A DNA stretch of 64,000 bases from Adiantum capillus-veneris (lineage: Eukaryota > Streptophyta > Polypodiopsida > Polypodiales > Pteridaceae). This document shows, piece after piece, positions 22,161 through 33,564 of the stretch; the first letter of the stretch is position 1, and each line of letters starts with the position of its first letter. A program made the position numbers and the translations under genes. The stretch lies in assembly GCA_014529385.2 (NCBI GenBank), contig CM043971.1:31637209-31701208 (forward strand). Reading direction: 5' to 3'. Under the pieces are notes generated by a model. The model was not told the origin of the DNA. It searched no databases and was given only the letters and a program-made list of their open reading frames with translations.

Positions 22161-23975
22161 TTGAAACCCATTTTAGAGGAGAGTTTCTTTGACACTTCGT
22201 CTGAGAGATCATACGGCCTCATGACTGAAGATTCTAACAAGTCAAACCCTAAGGGAACAGCTTCGATGGGTGCAGGTCCTTCTCAGCCTACATCTGATGT
22301 GAAATTGTTGTATTTGAAGTTTCAATTTGAAAATGTGCTTAAAGCCAAAATCTTAAGGATGGAATGGACCGCTACTGTGTTAAGGTGGAAAATAAGCCGA
22401 GCGAGTCCAGAGACCTTGTAGATGTTGATTATGACGGGGATAGATATTTTAACCGAGAGGGAATGATGTACCTAGTGGTTCATAACCCTTTTATTGTGGA
22501 TAAATGGGGAATGACGAGCACCAAGGACAAAGTAGATAATGAGTTGGCCGATGCACCACCCAAAATGGAGAAACAAAACGCGGTACTCAGACGCACCAAT
22601 GAGATAGAGCGCCTTAACACAGACAACACATATGTGGGACTTTATAAGTTCAATAATGGAGAACAAACACTCTATTACAGATGTGACAAGCCCCGCATCA
22701 AAGAATTAACAGACCGGAAGAACTTGTATGTTTATATGTACACAGAGGGCAGAAGTATTCAAGTGGTCATAATGGACAAGCATGGCCAAAAGTACTCTCC
22801 AATGGATCGAAAAGAGTTAGAGAGATATACATATTTTGGAGGACCACTCCACCAATACTACATAAATTTGGAAGAGGTAAAAACCACGACTTTTCACATC
22901 AGACCTGAGACTGTACATGAGATCCCCTTGAGAACCAGAGTGGAGGATTCTTATGGACATGAACGAGTCCCAAAAACAGAACCTTTAGGATCTACGGCGT
23001 CTAGGGTTTCCATAAACACACATAGGGGCAGTATTGTTCCTGAATTCACTTACACCACTAGAATCCCTCCGACTATTACACGAGATCGACTTGATGAACG
23101 TATAGCGGATAAGATACCACTGTTAGTACCAAGAGGAGATTATGAACCAAGAGAAGCCACACCAGGGGGACCAGGAGTTGTTAGGATGGTTGCAGAGGCC
23201 AAGCGTATCCGACCATCTCAGGTGGCAAAATGCTTACCCAAAAAGTATAATGGATTTGGAGATCCGTATGCCCATGTTTCAATCTTCAAACAAGTATTGA
23301 GAGCGGAACAGGTAACTGATTTCCACACTCAATACGAAGGATTTGGGTTGACATTGGAAGGTACTGCCCTGACTTGGTTCCAACCATTAAACAGCTTGGA
23401 ATTCCCAAGTATTGAGCAACTTCTCCGAGAATTTGCTGAGGAATTCTCAAAAAGAGGGATCAAGCATAACATTGTCTCCCAGATCTATGCATTTAGGCAA
23501 AAGAAAAAAGAGAAAGTGAAGGAAGCATCGCTTTGTTTCAAGCAGTACATAGAAAGATGCCCTGCTCGAGAACTACCTCGAGATGAAAGACTATTAGTCC
23601 TCTTCATAGAGGGATTGCGAAATGACACGCTCAAAAAGGACTTGCACTTGAAGGCATGTGTAACCTTTGAGCAAGTCATGAAAGAGGCGTTGTATCTTGT
23701 AGATAATTGTAAAGCATATGGGGAGGTGACTGAAGACACAGATCAGGGGACTAGTAGCACCTCTTCAACCACCACGAGTGAGTCCACGACAAAATTGGGA
23801 GGGCAAAACCCAATTGTGCCGGACGTTGATCAAATGATCGAGGAAGTGATTAGGAGGATAAACCAAGGAAACAGGACGAACCCAAACACACGACAACCGC
23901 CCACCCAAAAATGCGATACTTGTGGAGAAGATCATCCAACCGAGTGGTGTAACCTTTGTGCACGTATGTCGCACG
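22161..23975 (+). pseudogene. gag: Element H gag, frameshifted and cut by element C
   Basis: An ATG at 22161 opens a frame that is lost near 22364 and continues in another frame to the break at 23975. In the second frame the N-terminal third carries the domain shared with A and G (VDYDGDRYFNREG, then VGLYKFNNGEQ...YYRCDKP). The gag core spans about residues 281-460 of that frame (RIRPSQVAKCLPKKYNGFGD, LEGTALTWFQPL, FSKRGIKHNIVSQIYAF, EALYLVDNC). A short CCHC knuckle, CDTCGEDHPTEWC, lies near 23911. Element C interrupts the frame a few codons later. Product: the structural protein of the retrotransposon particle. Confidence 0.85.
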
Positions 23976-24193
23976 TGTCAATGCAAGAAACTTGTCGATA
24001 CACCGCGTGCAAGCCACAAATGGCTCCAAGCACACAACAAGCCTAAACTAGTAAGCTCAAAGATGACGATGGTGTGTCACTCACCGCTCTACGCTTGCTT
24101 CGTGGAGGATTTCTCGCCGCGAAGAAGAGGGAGATGCCGCTACGCCGCGCTCAACCGCCTCACCGCCGTCGTGCCGCCGCAATGCTCGCTTCG

Positions 24194-24284
<91 letters not shown>

Positions 24285-24590
24285 ACACACACAAGGAGAT
24301 GAAGAAGAAGAAGATGGAGATGGAGCAAGAGAACTCTTTAATTGCACAAATGAGAGAATGAGAGAATTTTAGGTTTAGTTGACTTTTATATGAGCTCGCC
24401 CCATTCACACTTGGGCACCCATGCTTAGCCAACTAATCCCTTGAATGTTCCAGTTAGAGTGCACCTCTCATCGTCAATCACTCTTACCCTTTTCCTATTG
24501 GACCGACAAGCCCGGTACCTGACTCTGCCAAGTAAATAATACAACGTCCGTCGTAGGTGATATGGTGTCCGTGAGCCATGAGAGTTAACA
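23976..24590 (-). repeat. 3' LTR of element C
   Basis: On the minus strand it begins TGTTAACTCTCATGGCTCACG and ends CTTGCATTGACA. It is 615 bp long and clearly homologous to the 560-bp LTRs of B. The difference in length is largely due to CT and CA microsatellites. Confidence 0.9.
24201..24292. repeat. (CT)n followed by (CA)n microsatellite in element C LTR
   Basis: A CT run of about 14 units adjoins a CA run of about 32 units with minor interruptions. The B LTRs have only short GA/GT runs at this position. Confidence 0.95.
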
Positions 24591-25943
24591 TGCCCCCCTT
24601 CCTGATGTAGATTCCGTCCTCGGAATCTATTGAGTTGAAGCTCGTTCGTCAAGGTGGAAGAGCATTTGATATGAATGTCTTTAGCCTTCTTCAGTCACTG
24701 CAAATTCAAACAACATTGGCACAGTAATTGCATTCTCATATAGAATTAAAAAGCATATGCAGTTGTAGGCAGACAATGTAATTGGTAACATAATTTTAAA
24801 CCATTTGTCAGCAATAAAGAAATGTATAAACAGATGTAAAGGTAAAAAATTAAACAAGTCTAGGGTCGCTAATTTAACGATCGAAAGGCACAAGAGATCG
24901 ACTATTAATACCATGGGTAAGCTTCTTAATTTTCTCTGGTCAATTAAGTTGTTTAATCGCGAGAGCCAAGTATTTCATGTTCGAGGGCTGACTAGAGGCT
25001 ATACCTAGAAGACCTTGTAGTTAAACTACAATAAAAGGAATTTCTCATGAATCATTGCACGACTGATTATCTTTTCTTTGACCTCCCAAAGTCTTTTCAC
25101 AGTGATTCAATTTTGATGTGTGTGCTTATTTTGTATGCCTTAGGTTTTTTGCTTTTCAAGGAAAAGCGCCCACACTGGGAACCTCTAGGGCTCTAGTACC
25201 ATAGGCGATACATGTGAGTAAAGTACCCAATCAAGCTTAGATTTCTCTTCCAGCTTAAGATTTTACATTGTGGCACTTATATTTTTTGTTTGTTCATTTT
25301 CAACATTTTAATTTTGTAACTTTGGGGGGTCATATAACACTGTTACACCTCCCAGGCTCATCACACTAGTAAACTCCCTTTATAATACTTAAGCTAAAGG
25401 TCAATAGGGTCAAGCCCACTAGAAAGCCCTAGTACATTTCACACAATGCTGCCTAAATCGGATTAAGAACCTAAGTAACCATTGATTATTAGGAAGGCAT
25501 TCCCCATGGTATTAAGAGAAGATCTCTAACGCCTAGCTTGGTCAAACTGGCTTAGTCGGACTGCTTAATTTTTAAACCTAGACAAGTGATTATGACAAAA
25601 AATTACATTGAATTAAATGTTTGATACTAAGCAAATGCGATGAATACTATGCTACCAATCACAATCAAAGCAGACAAACATGGATGCAAAAAAGATAAGG
25701 GGCAATGCTAATGGACAAGAAACACGTGTTTGTGTTGATGGTTGCTCTTGATTTGAAGTGTGAACGAGAGAAAGATCCCATGAAGGTCCAACTCCTAACC
25801 ACAGCAGCACATTCTTGTACACACTAGGAAACACAAAGAATACCTCTAGGAGGCACATCAGTGGGAAAAGTTACCAACACTTATTGAACACAACAAAAAA
25901 CATAAGGAACCCTAACCTAATTATTTGCACTCCCCCTAGAGAG
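24591..25943 (-). other. Element C 3' non-coding region
   Basis: About 1.35 kb lies between the accessory ORF and the LTR. A block at 25143-25255 is nearly identical to B 45165-45270 although flanking parts are more diverged. The polypurine tract is next to the LTR at 24591-24602. Confidence 0.7.
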
Positions 25944-26402
25944 TCAAGGGAATAGGATATTGTAGAGATTGGGGGGAAACCCTAAGGCTAAACCCCTATC
26001 CTCGTCGTCAAGATAAACAAAGTCATCATCCATGAGACCATATGTGCCATCTGTGTAGTCATGTAAATCTTCTTCTTCATCATAGGTACCCATGTTTACT
26101 AAGAAGGTCACTAGACTCCTATAGTCATCTTGGTCAAAAGGGTAGGCTTGTGCAATGGGAGAAACACTCTCTACTAAGTATGGGTCAGTCGTGGTCAAGA
26201 GACGTATCAAGCATTCTAACTCCTCAAAATTCCTCTCACATGCTAGCGTACCTACCAAATCCCATTCACATGCAAGCACCGGAAAGACCATGTGGAACAT
26301 TTGTGAAAAGTAACAAGGGTACCTCTCACCCAAGGTAGGATTGTATGACTCTAGCGTACTAGCCATATCTGTACACGCAAATAGATGATGGTTAGAGTGC
26401 AA
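25944..26402 (-). CDS. Accessory ORF of the B/C family, unknown function
   Basis: This intact 152-codon frame lies between the pol tail and the LTR. It is homologous to B 44148-44579. Shared blocks include ACEWDL, ACERNFEELE.LIRL and a C-terminal block reading YLDDEDRGLALG then PP.LYNILFP. The centre is acidic (EEED, DDD). I see no signal peptide, membrane segment or zinc motif, so it does not look like an envelope gene. I do not recognise the family. Both copies stay open although the neighbouring pol has frameshifts, which suggests a real gene, but I have not measured selection. The B copy starts MSEMATSPE; here the in-frame ATG at the matching place is internal (MASTLES), so the true start may be about 11 codons downstream. 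Confidence 0.65.
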   Translation of the reverse strand: MHSNHHLFACTDMASTLESYNPTLGERYPCYFSQMFHMVFPVLACEWDLVGTLACERNFEELECLIRLLTTTDPYLVESVSPIAQAYPFDQDDYRSLVTFLVNMGTYDEEEDLHDYTDGTYGLMDDDFVYLDDEDRGLALGFPPNLYNILFP

Positions 26403-26673
26403 ATATTACAAGGGTCGTGTTCTTGTGCATAATGTGTTTTTATGATTTTGTGCTATGGCTCTTGCTCTTTTACTTTTTTATCTTGTTTTTGTGAGTATAA
26501 GGATTTATATATACATTCCCTAAGATTGGAGATTAAGAATTCAGGGAGAAAGGTTGAGAGGGGAGTGAGTGAATGATGACTGTCAACAAACATTGCCCCC
26601 TTCCTTGGGTAGATCATACCATTTGAAATGATGTTGTCACCCTTTGAAACCAGTTGTTCCAAGTTGTTATAGG

Positions 26674-28058
26674 TTAAGGCTTTAACCAATAGTTTTCGAC
26701 CACTCTATGCGTTTCATCTAGTTGCAAGGGTGGTAAGGTACTCTCCCATGATTTTATCTGCAACATTGTTGTAGGTGGTGAACTTACAACGGGAGGTGCA
26801 AATTCTTTCTTGTTTGTCTGGATATATACAATGGTAGGTGGAGGTTGTGTCAAAGTTTCTATTTCCGTATAGGAACTACATGAAGAGCAAGAATCTTCAT
26901 TTGATTTCCCTGTTTCTAAGCTAGGTGGAACAAATCGTTCTTTCTTTGGTACCCAAACTAGCTCTGAAGTGGGTGTGTAGCATTCTATGATTTTTTTATT
27001 TCCGTGATTGTCAATTCGTTTTGGAGCTACAGGATTGAGCTCACATGGGTCAGGTGACAAGTAAGAACACAATCTACGTTTTGACACCCAGATTTGATCA
27101 TTTCCTTGATAGTATCCTTGGGCTTCCAATAGTCGTTTAGGAATCCACCGCCATATTTCTTTACATTTCTTGGAGCGAGTGGGATGTTTCTTACAAGGCT
27201 TCTGTTTTTTAGCACTAACTATGGTTGCTAAAGAAGATTTAGGGACCCACTTGTATGTTTTCTTTGTTATATTGGGATGGGTCTTGTGTGTCTCAAGCTT
27301 TATTTCAGCTACATCAGTTGAAGCTCTAGAGACTTGGCTATGGGGACATATGGTTCAACCTCTTGGACATGCAATGTTTTGGGTTTTATTTCCTTAAGAG
27401 GCAATATCTCAGAGAGTATGGCTTGAGTGGCAGGGCTAAGAGTTGGTTTTTGTGTTATAACACCCCCTGTCCCCCAATCAATAGTGCATTTGGTGGCTAT
27501 CATCCACGTGCATCCTAGATTTATATTACCCTCCATAGTTTCGATAGGCATGACCAAAAAGTCTTGAGCTACAACCCCATTGTCATAACTGACAGAAGTG
27601 TGCCAGATTTCAAAAACCGAATTTTTTTTCTTGTTGACATCCTTGACTTGGATAATACTCTCAGATAGAGGTGGCTTCCCTAACTGACACCACACCCCAT
27701 ATGATAGCAAATTACATTTAGCACCCGTGTCCAATAAGGCGTTATATAGCACTTTTCCATAAGTGCTGTTTAGCTCAATAGGGTATCGTAGAGGTGTGTC
27801 AGAGTACAAACAATCCTCGTCGGTTTCAACGTGGAATGCATGTGTGACTCCAAGGTTAGCCTCTCGTTTTCGTCTTATGCGTTGTTGTCGCTCCTTAGCC
27901 TCAGCTTGAGCTTGTATCTTCTTCAATTCTATTTGTGCCTTGGCTGCCTTTTTTGTATGGATGGCACGTAGCTCCTCTTGGCTTAAAGGATCATAGTATC
28001 TTTTAAATTTGCTCCCATTGAGGAATCCAATGGTTTCAACTCCATCAAGAGTCTCCAC
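26674..28058 (-). pseudogene. Element C second protease-like domain and tail, frameshifted
   Basis: From 28058 the frame runs from the integrase C-terminus (ETLDGVETIGFLNGSKF) without a stop into a Lys/Gln-rich linker (KKAAKAQIELKKIQAQ) and a retropepsin-like domain with NALLDTGAKCNLLSYG near 27735. This shows that pol and the second protease were once one polyprotein. A frameshift ends the frame at 27309. The tail resumes at 27129-26674 with NDQIWVSK, LVWVPKKE and a Ser/Thr/Pro-rich part. The segment 26689-26453 is the end of this tail region and is not a separate gene. Confidence 0.8.
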
Positions 28059-28573
28059 ACGAATGGTTCCTTGTGGGGTGATCTCACATACTCTATATGG
28101 TCCTTTTTCAACTTTTTCTTTTCATTACGCACTCCATACATAAGGACTTTATCACCAACATTGATATCTTTGTTCTTTAGATGACGGTCAAACCATTTCT
28201 TCCTCCTAACTTTCTCCACAAGTGCATTTTGCACATCTAATTGCCTCTCTTCATCTAGCCCTTCAAGGATATATAATCGCTCAACTAAGGGGTTACCATC
28301 CCAACCTTCTTGAGAAGCTACTCGAAGACTAGGAACGACAAACTCCCATGGCATAACCGCTTCTTGGCCATACACCATCTTGAATGGTGTGCAGTTAATG
28401 GCAACTTTGTATGTAGTACGATAAACCCATAGAGCTGATGTAAGCTTTAAATCCCAATCTATGCGATGAGCTTCCATCGTTTTGGTTAAGATAGAGATTA
28501 AGGTCTTATTGGTGCTCTCAGCTTCGCCATTTGCTTGTGGATAATAAGGTGTGGACTTATGGTGAGCTATCAT
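27983..28573 (-). pseudogene. pol: Element C integrase fragment
   Basis: It begins at HHKSTPYYPQANGEAEST, which holds the catalytic Glu of the integrase core, and continues through WALWVYRTTYKVA-like sequence to GDKVLMYGVRNEKKK. It corresponds closely to B near 41900-42350. A frameshift near 28110 moves the remainder to the frame of the 28058 segment. Upstream catalytic Asp residues are missing because the element is truncated. Confidence 0.85.
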
Positions 28574-28734
28574 AAAGTTGGTAGTGAGTTCTTTTATTAC
28601 TCCATTTATAAAATGAGATAGAGATTAAGGTCTTATTGGTGCTCTCAGCTTCGCCATTTGCTTGTGGATAATAAGGTGTGGACTTATGGTGAGCTATCAT
28701 AAAGTTGGTAGTGAGTTCTTTTATTACTCCATTT
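28490..28734. repeat. 118-bp direct duplication, 127-bp period, at the C/X junction
   Basis: The block 28490-28607 is repeated at 28617-28734 with hardly any change, separated by 9 bp. The second copy ends exactly where similarity switches to element X. It probably records the event that joined the two elements. Confidence 0.9.
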
Positions 28735-31494
28735 TTGCACTACCGAGACCAACGAAGATAAAAGAAGTACAAGCATTATGGGGCATTGCAGATACTACAG
28801 GCATTTCATATATATGTATGATGTAATAGCTAAGCCATTGTACGCCCTCATAACTAAGTTCGAATGGGCGGAGGAATGTGAGCAGGCTTTCCAAAAATTG
28901 AACCAACATTTAATTTTGGCTCCAATTTTGCAAGCCCTTGACTGGAGCAAAATCTTTCATGTCCATGTGGATGCATCAGCCTATGCCATCGGGTGCATAT
29001 TAGCCCAGCCAAGAGAGAAAAAAATGGATTTTTCCATTTTCTACTCTAGTCGGCAACTAAACAACGCATAGAGAAATTATACCACTACGAAAAGAGAAGG
29101 TCTGGGAATGATCTATGTTGTCAAGAAATTTAAACACTACCTTCTAGCAAATAAGTTTGTCTTATTCGTGGATCATCAAGCACTACTGTATCTAGTAAAC
29201 AAACCTTGCAACACTGGAAGAATTGTTCGCTGGTTTATACTGTTGCTTGAGTTTGACTTCACGGTGGTCGTAAAAAAGGGGACCACACACCAAAGAGCAG
29301 ATCATCTTTCACGACTATTTCATGGGGAAGCACTTGAGGGTGTTGATGATGACCTCCCTGATTCATATCTGTTTAACATAGAAATGGTGCCAAGATGGAG
29401 TGAAGAGGTCATTCCTCTACTCACAATCGGCTCGTTGCAGATAGAAAGACAACCATCAATTATCCATCAAACACGAAATCTCCAACTTTTAGCAGGACGG
29501 CTATACAAACACGTTAAGGATGGGATACTGAGACTATGTGTACAGCCCGAAGATACCACCTACTACCTCAAACAAGCTCATATACAAAATACGGGATTTC
29601 ACACTAGTGAAAGACAGACAGGCCAACGGTTACAAAGATTGGGCGTCTACTGGCCAAACATGGAAGACAGTGTCCATAAATATGTCAAATCATGTGATAA
29701 TTGTATAATACAGTCCCCAGTGGAACATGCCACCATCATTGTTTCGTGTAGTGCAAGCACCTAAATGGAGTGCTCACATAGTTGAGTACTTAAAAAACAA
29801 AACCTTTTCAGCGGAATGGGGTAAAGCAAGAATGAAAAATATCGAAGAAGAGGCCAAACACTATCTGCTCATTGCCAACCAACTGTATAGGCGGGGAAAG
29901 GACAAACAATTACGACTGTGTGCTACAGAAAGCGAATATTATGTCATCCTAGATCAAGCACACTCGGGACAACCCGGGGGACACTTCTCTACTGATAAAA
30001 CGCAAGGCTCGTGCTACACTCAGGCATATGGTGGCCAACCCTGTTCATGGATGTAGCAACATATGTCAAACGATGTGATGAATGTCAATGCACAAAACCA
30101 CCCCAACGGAGAGATGAAATGCCACTGAGGCCAATGATGGGTGTACGTGCTTTTGCCAAATGGGGCACTGACTTCATTGGTCCCATCATACCTCCAGGAT
30201 ACAGGACTCACACACAATACATCATCATAGCAACAGACTACATGACGAAATGGACGGAAGCAAAAGCAACCCCAAAAAATGATGCAAGGACTATAGCTCA
30301 GTTCCTTTTTGAAAACATCTTTACGCGATATGGACTACCAATCGAGATAGTGAGTGATAGGGGAACACACTTTGTGAACGACGTCATTGAGAGCCTCCTT
30401 GACGAATTCATGGTGGTCCAGTACCCTATCATCCCCAAGCCAATGGACAGGCAGAGAGTACCAACAAAATCCTATGCACAGTGCTCACCAAGATAGTCAT
30501 TGACTCAAGAAATGATTGGGATCAAAAGCTACACACAGCCTTATGGGCTTACCGCGTAGCTTTTAAAACTTCCATTGGAATGACTCCCTTTAACTTGGTA
30601 TTCAGGATTAATGCGATACTACCATTGGAATTACTAATCAAATCCCTCAGAGTGGCAACACAATTAGGATGGATGGGCCATGAGCTATTGGAGAGACTAG
30701 ACACCCTAGAACAACTAAATGAAACTAGACTTAAAGCGATAGATGGGATATATGCTCAGAAAAAACAAATGAAATCTTTCTATGATCAACACATGATTGG
30801 TAAGGAGTTCCAAAAATGGGATTACGTTCTCATGTATATCCTTAAACAACACTCCCAAAAACTCAAAAAGCGAGAAATAGGGCCTTTTGTAATCCATGAT
30901 ATATCGCAAAGTGGTGCCATCAAACTTGCAACATTCGCAAGAGAGGAGATGCCTAATTGGACGAGTGGTTGCAGGTTAAAGAAATATCTTCTTTTGCTGA
31001 CAACAGAAGAACTCGCAACACTCCATGCAGCAGCTCAGCGTAGACGTCAAGCACAGGACATTCGGGAACAAGCACATCAGGAAGCCAAACTCAGAATATT
31101 AAAACGCAGGGAACAAGCAAACTTCCAGAGGAAAGAACAACAGGACGTGGCTATTATGAATGCTTCGATAGCATCCATACAGACGATGGCTACATGGTTA
31201 GGAGGAATGGATATACGCATTCAGTTACAACTTGCCAACGGCACCACCGAAAGAGCATTAGTGGACACAGGGGCCAGAGCTAATGTGGTTAACTACTCCA
31301 CTTTCATAAAAATCACACAAGAACCTCTAATGCCCAACACTATGGGATTCAAAGTCACAAACAAAGGTATTATGGACAGTCTAGGCCACATAAATTTACC
31401 AATCACCATTGGTGGGACAGTTTATCCACATCAATTTCATGTGGTCGAAGATCAACATCTTAACGAAGCAATTATTATGGGAATCCGTGGATGA
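28735..31494 (+). pseudogene. pol: Element X pol fragment: RNase H, integrase, second protease
   Basis: Plus-strand frames give the end of RT, RNase H (FHVHVDASAYAIGC...; LFVDHQALLYLVNKP; RADHLSR), an H-H-C-C zinc region at about 29560-29710, and a second, better preserved one at about 29960-30110. The integrase core follows (WGTDFIGPI, IVSDRGTHF, then QANGQAEST in another frame near 30440). An integrase C-terminus leads to a retropepsin-like domain with ALVDTGARANVVNYST at about 31255-31300. A stop replaces a Glu codon at 29069, and frameshifts lie near 29730, 30030 and 30430. The order matches B but the sequence is clearly diverged. Gag, the first protease and most of RT are absent. Confidence 0.85.
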
Positions 31495-31850
31495 GCACTT
31501 ATCAAGCCACACCAAACTGGCAGGACAACACTTTACTCATCAAATACAAGGGCCAATCTTTATCCACACCATTTGTACAAACGGACCATGTTTGGGAACC
31601 TCTACCCTCGCCACATGCAGCAACTCAGCGATCATCCACCATCATGGTCACGAAAATATGGGTTAAGAAATCAATCATGGAACCAAGCCTAGGCAATTGT
31701 GGATACTTAAACGACAAAACAATACACGTAAAACCCACATTGCCTACACAGAAATTAAACCACCACAAATTGCCCACCGTTGTTGTCAAACGGCCTAACC
31801 CAATGGACCACTATCTTCGACATCCAAACACACCCAAATGGGTATGGTAA
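31491..31850 (+). pseudogene. Element X post-protease tail
   Basis: This frame overlaps the end of the protease-like domain and contains KIWVKKSIMEP and a Pro/His-rich C-terminus. It sits where B has its W-x-P-K tail. A frameshift separates it from the preceding domain. Confidence 0.5.
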
Positions 31851-32774
31851 CCAAAACAGCCTCGCCTTCACGATGCCTCTTCTAGCGGATCCATACCTAA
31901 GCAATTTCGATGGCAACCCAAACAATGCCAAAAAGAAGCCCCACCGGCAGCATCAAAACTTTTGCAGGACACAGTCAAACACAGAGCGCGTCTTCTCCAA
32001 TTACTATTGTTCGGACCACACAACTTCCAGGGAACCTCGCCATCAACAACCACTGAACATATTGTTCAGCACCTATCTCTTGCATAGCATTTTGTTTTCC
32101 ATTGCATATCCTCCATCAGCATCATAGAGCCACACTAGGCTATGCATAGACACACGCTTGATTCCTAAGCACTCTAACACATGTTCATCGCGAACGACTC
32201 ACTCTAGGAAGGGGAGAAATGCGGCTGGATCATCATTTGTATATACCATTATTATCATCTTACTTATTTTCTTTTCGTTTCCTTTTCTTTAAAAAACACA
32301 AGTTTTTCAGAGCCTGACAAACTCTTAGTTGGCATAATCATGAGCCATACCGTCACCATCTAATACCAAAAATAAGAGTATGTATATAAGGGAGGCGACA
32401 CTAATTTTGGCTAATTTTTGGTCGACTAATAATCATTGTAAATAATTTTCTTTTACAAAAAAGAAAAAAACGACAGGTAATCAACAAAAATTTGATAAGT
32501 CGAGCCAGAAAAGTCAAAATTTACTTTTGAAAGCAAACGCTGAAACTTCAAAGCGAGGACTTTGAACATGGAAAATATGGGAAAATTCATCACAAGATGA
32601 ATTTTGAGCCAACTTCTGAAGGATCAAACCGAGTGTCAAAATACCGAACGGTTCGAACCGCATGTGATATGAAACAACAAGATATGAGCAATGAAGGTAA
32701 GTAAAAATGGGGTATTCCGGGTAGACTAGGATCATATAGTCAAAAGGGGCAACAGAAGCTCATTTGCATTCACA

Positions 32775-32826
<52 letters not shown>

Positions 32827-32982
32827 CCACAGGAGCATAGAGTTTTCGTAGTTGCTTCTGCCCACTAAGACCACCTCGGTGGATCTTACTACACCAGATT
32901 TGATAGGTATGATCATTAACCTTGCAAGAGCATGTGTGTGTGACCCATACTGCATCAACAGTACCAAAAGAACAAATCGAAG
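31851..32982 (+). other. Element X 3' region with candidate LTR from 32220
   Basis: No gene is evident. AGGAAGGGGAGAAA at 32206-32219 resembles the polypurine tract of B and C and is followed by TGCGGCTGG, so a 3' LTR may start at 32220. A TATA-like TATATAAGG at 32383 fits an LTR promoter. The right end of such an LTR cannot be placed. CA and GA microsatellites lie at 32772-32820. Element B is inserted at 32982. Confidence 0.45.
32978..32982. other. Left target-site duplication of element B (CGAAG)
   Basis: CGAAG lies directly before the 5' LTR and is repeated directly after the 3' LTR at 46367-46371. Confidence 0.9.
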
Positions 32983-33542
32983 TGTTAACCCTCGTGGCTC
33001 ACGGACACCCTATCGCCTACGACGGACACCGTAACCGTATTATTTATTTAAATAGAGTCAGGCACCGGGCTTGTCGGTCCAATAGGGAAAGGTAGAGTGA
33101 TCGCCGATGAGAGGCGCACTCTAACACGAACATGCTAGGGTTAGTTGGCTAAGCATGGGCGCCCAAGTGTGAATGGGGTGAGCTCACATAAAAGCCAATT
33201 AAACCTAAAATTGAGTCATTCTCTCATTGTGCAATAGAAGCTGCTCTTGCTCCATCTCCACCTTCTCCTTCACCATCTCCTTGTGTGTGTGCGTGAGAGA
33301 GAGAGAGAGAGTGTGAGAGTGTGTGTGCGATCGAGCGTTGCGGCGGCACGACGGCGGCGAGGCGATTGAGAGCGGCGTAGCGGCGTCTCCCTCTTCTTCG
33401 CGGCGCGGGAATCCTTCATTCGCAACTACGCAGGAAGGTGAGTGACACACCGTTCTTCCTTTTGAGCTTGTGTGTTGTATGACTGTGTGCTAGGAGCCTT
33501 TGTGGCTCGCACACGGCGCGTAGCAAGTCCCTAGCCTTGACA
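32983..33542 (+). repeat. 5' LTR of element B
   Basis: It is 560 bp with TG...CA ends. The 3' part has a GA/GT run (about 33295-33325) and a GC-rich stretch (33330-33410), unlike the AT-rich first half. Confidence 0.97.
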
Positions 33543-33546
33543 TTTT

Positions 33547-33564
33547 TGGCGCCGCTGCCGGGGA
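33547..33564 (+). other. Primer binding site of element B (tRNA-Asp type)
   Basis: TGGCGCCGCTGCCGGGG differs at one position from the complement of the plant tRNA-Asp 3' end. It lies four bases after the LTR. Confidence 0.92.

Larger units (their letters stand above)
23976..28734 (-). mobile_element. Element C: 3' half of a Gypsy element of the B family, minus strand
   Basis: On the minus strand it runs from integrase (28573) through the second protease-like domain, the tail and the accessory ORF to a polypurine tract (GGAAGGGGGGCA) and a 3' LTR. Gene order and sequence match B closely. Everything upstream of integrase is missing; the copy ends at 28734, where plus-strand element X starts. 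It sits inside the gag of H, with GCACG next to its LTR as one half of a possible target duplication. Confidence 0.9.

Noticed and set aside
24074-24361. Open frame encoding long Ser-Leu and His-Thr repeats
   Set aside because: It is translation of CT and CA microsatellites inside the element C LTR; equivalent frames in the B LTRs are also repeat-driven.
28735-32219. X as the pol of element H
   Set aside because: Possible, since both lie on the plus strand around C, but the presumed LTR start of X (TGCGGCTGG) does not match the H LTR start (TGTTTGGTGG). Left as a separate element; not settled.
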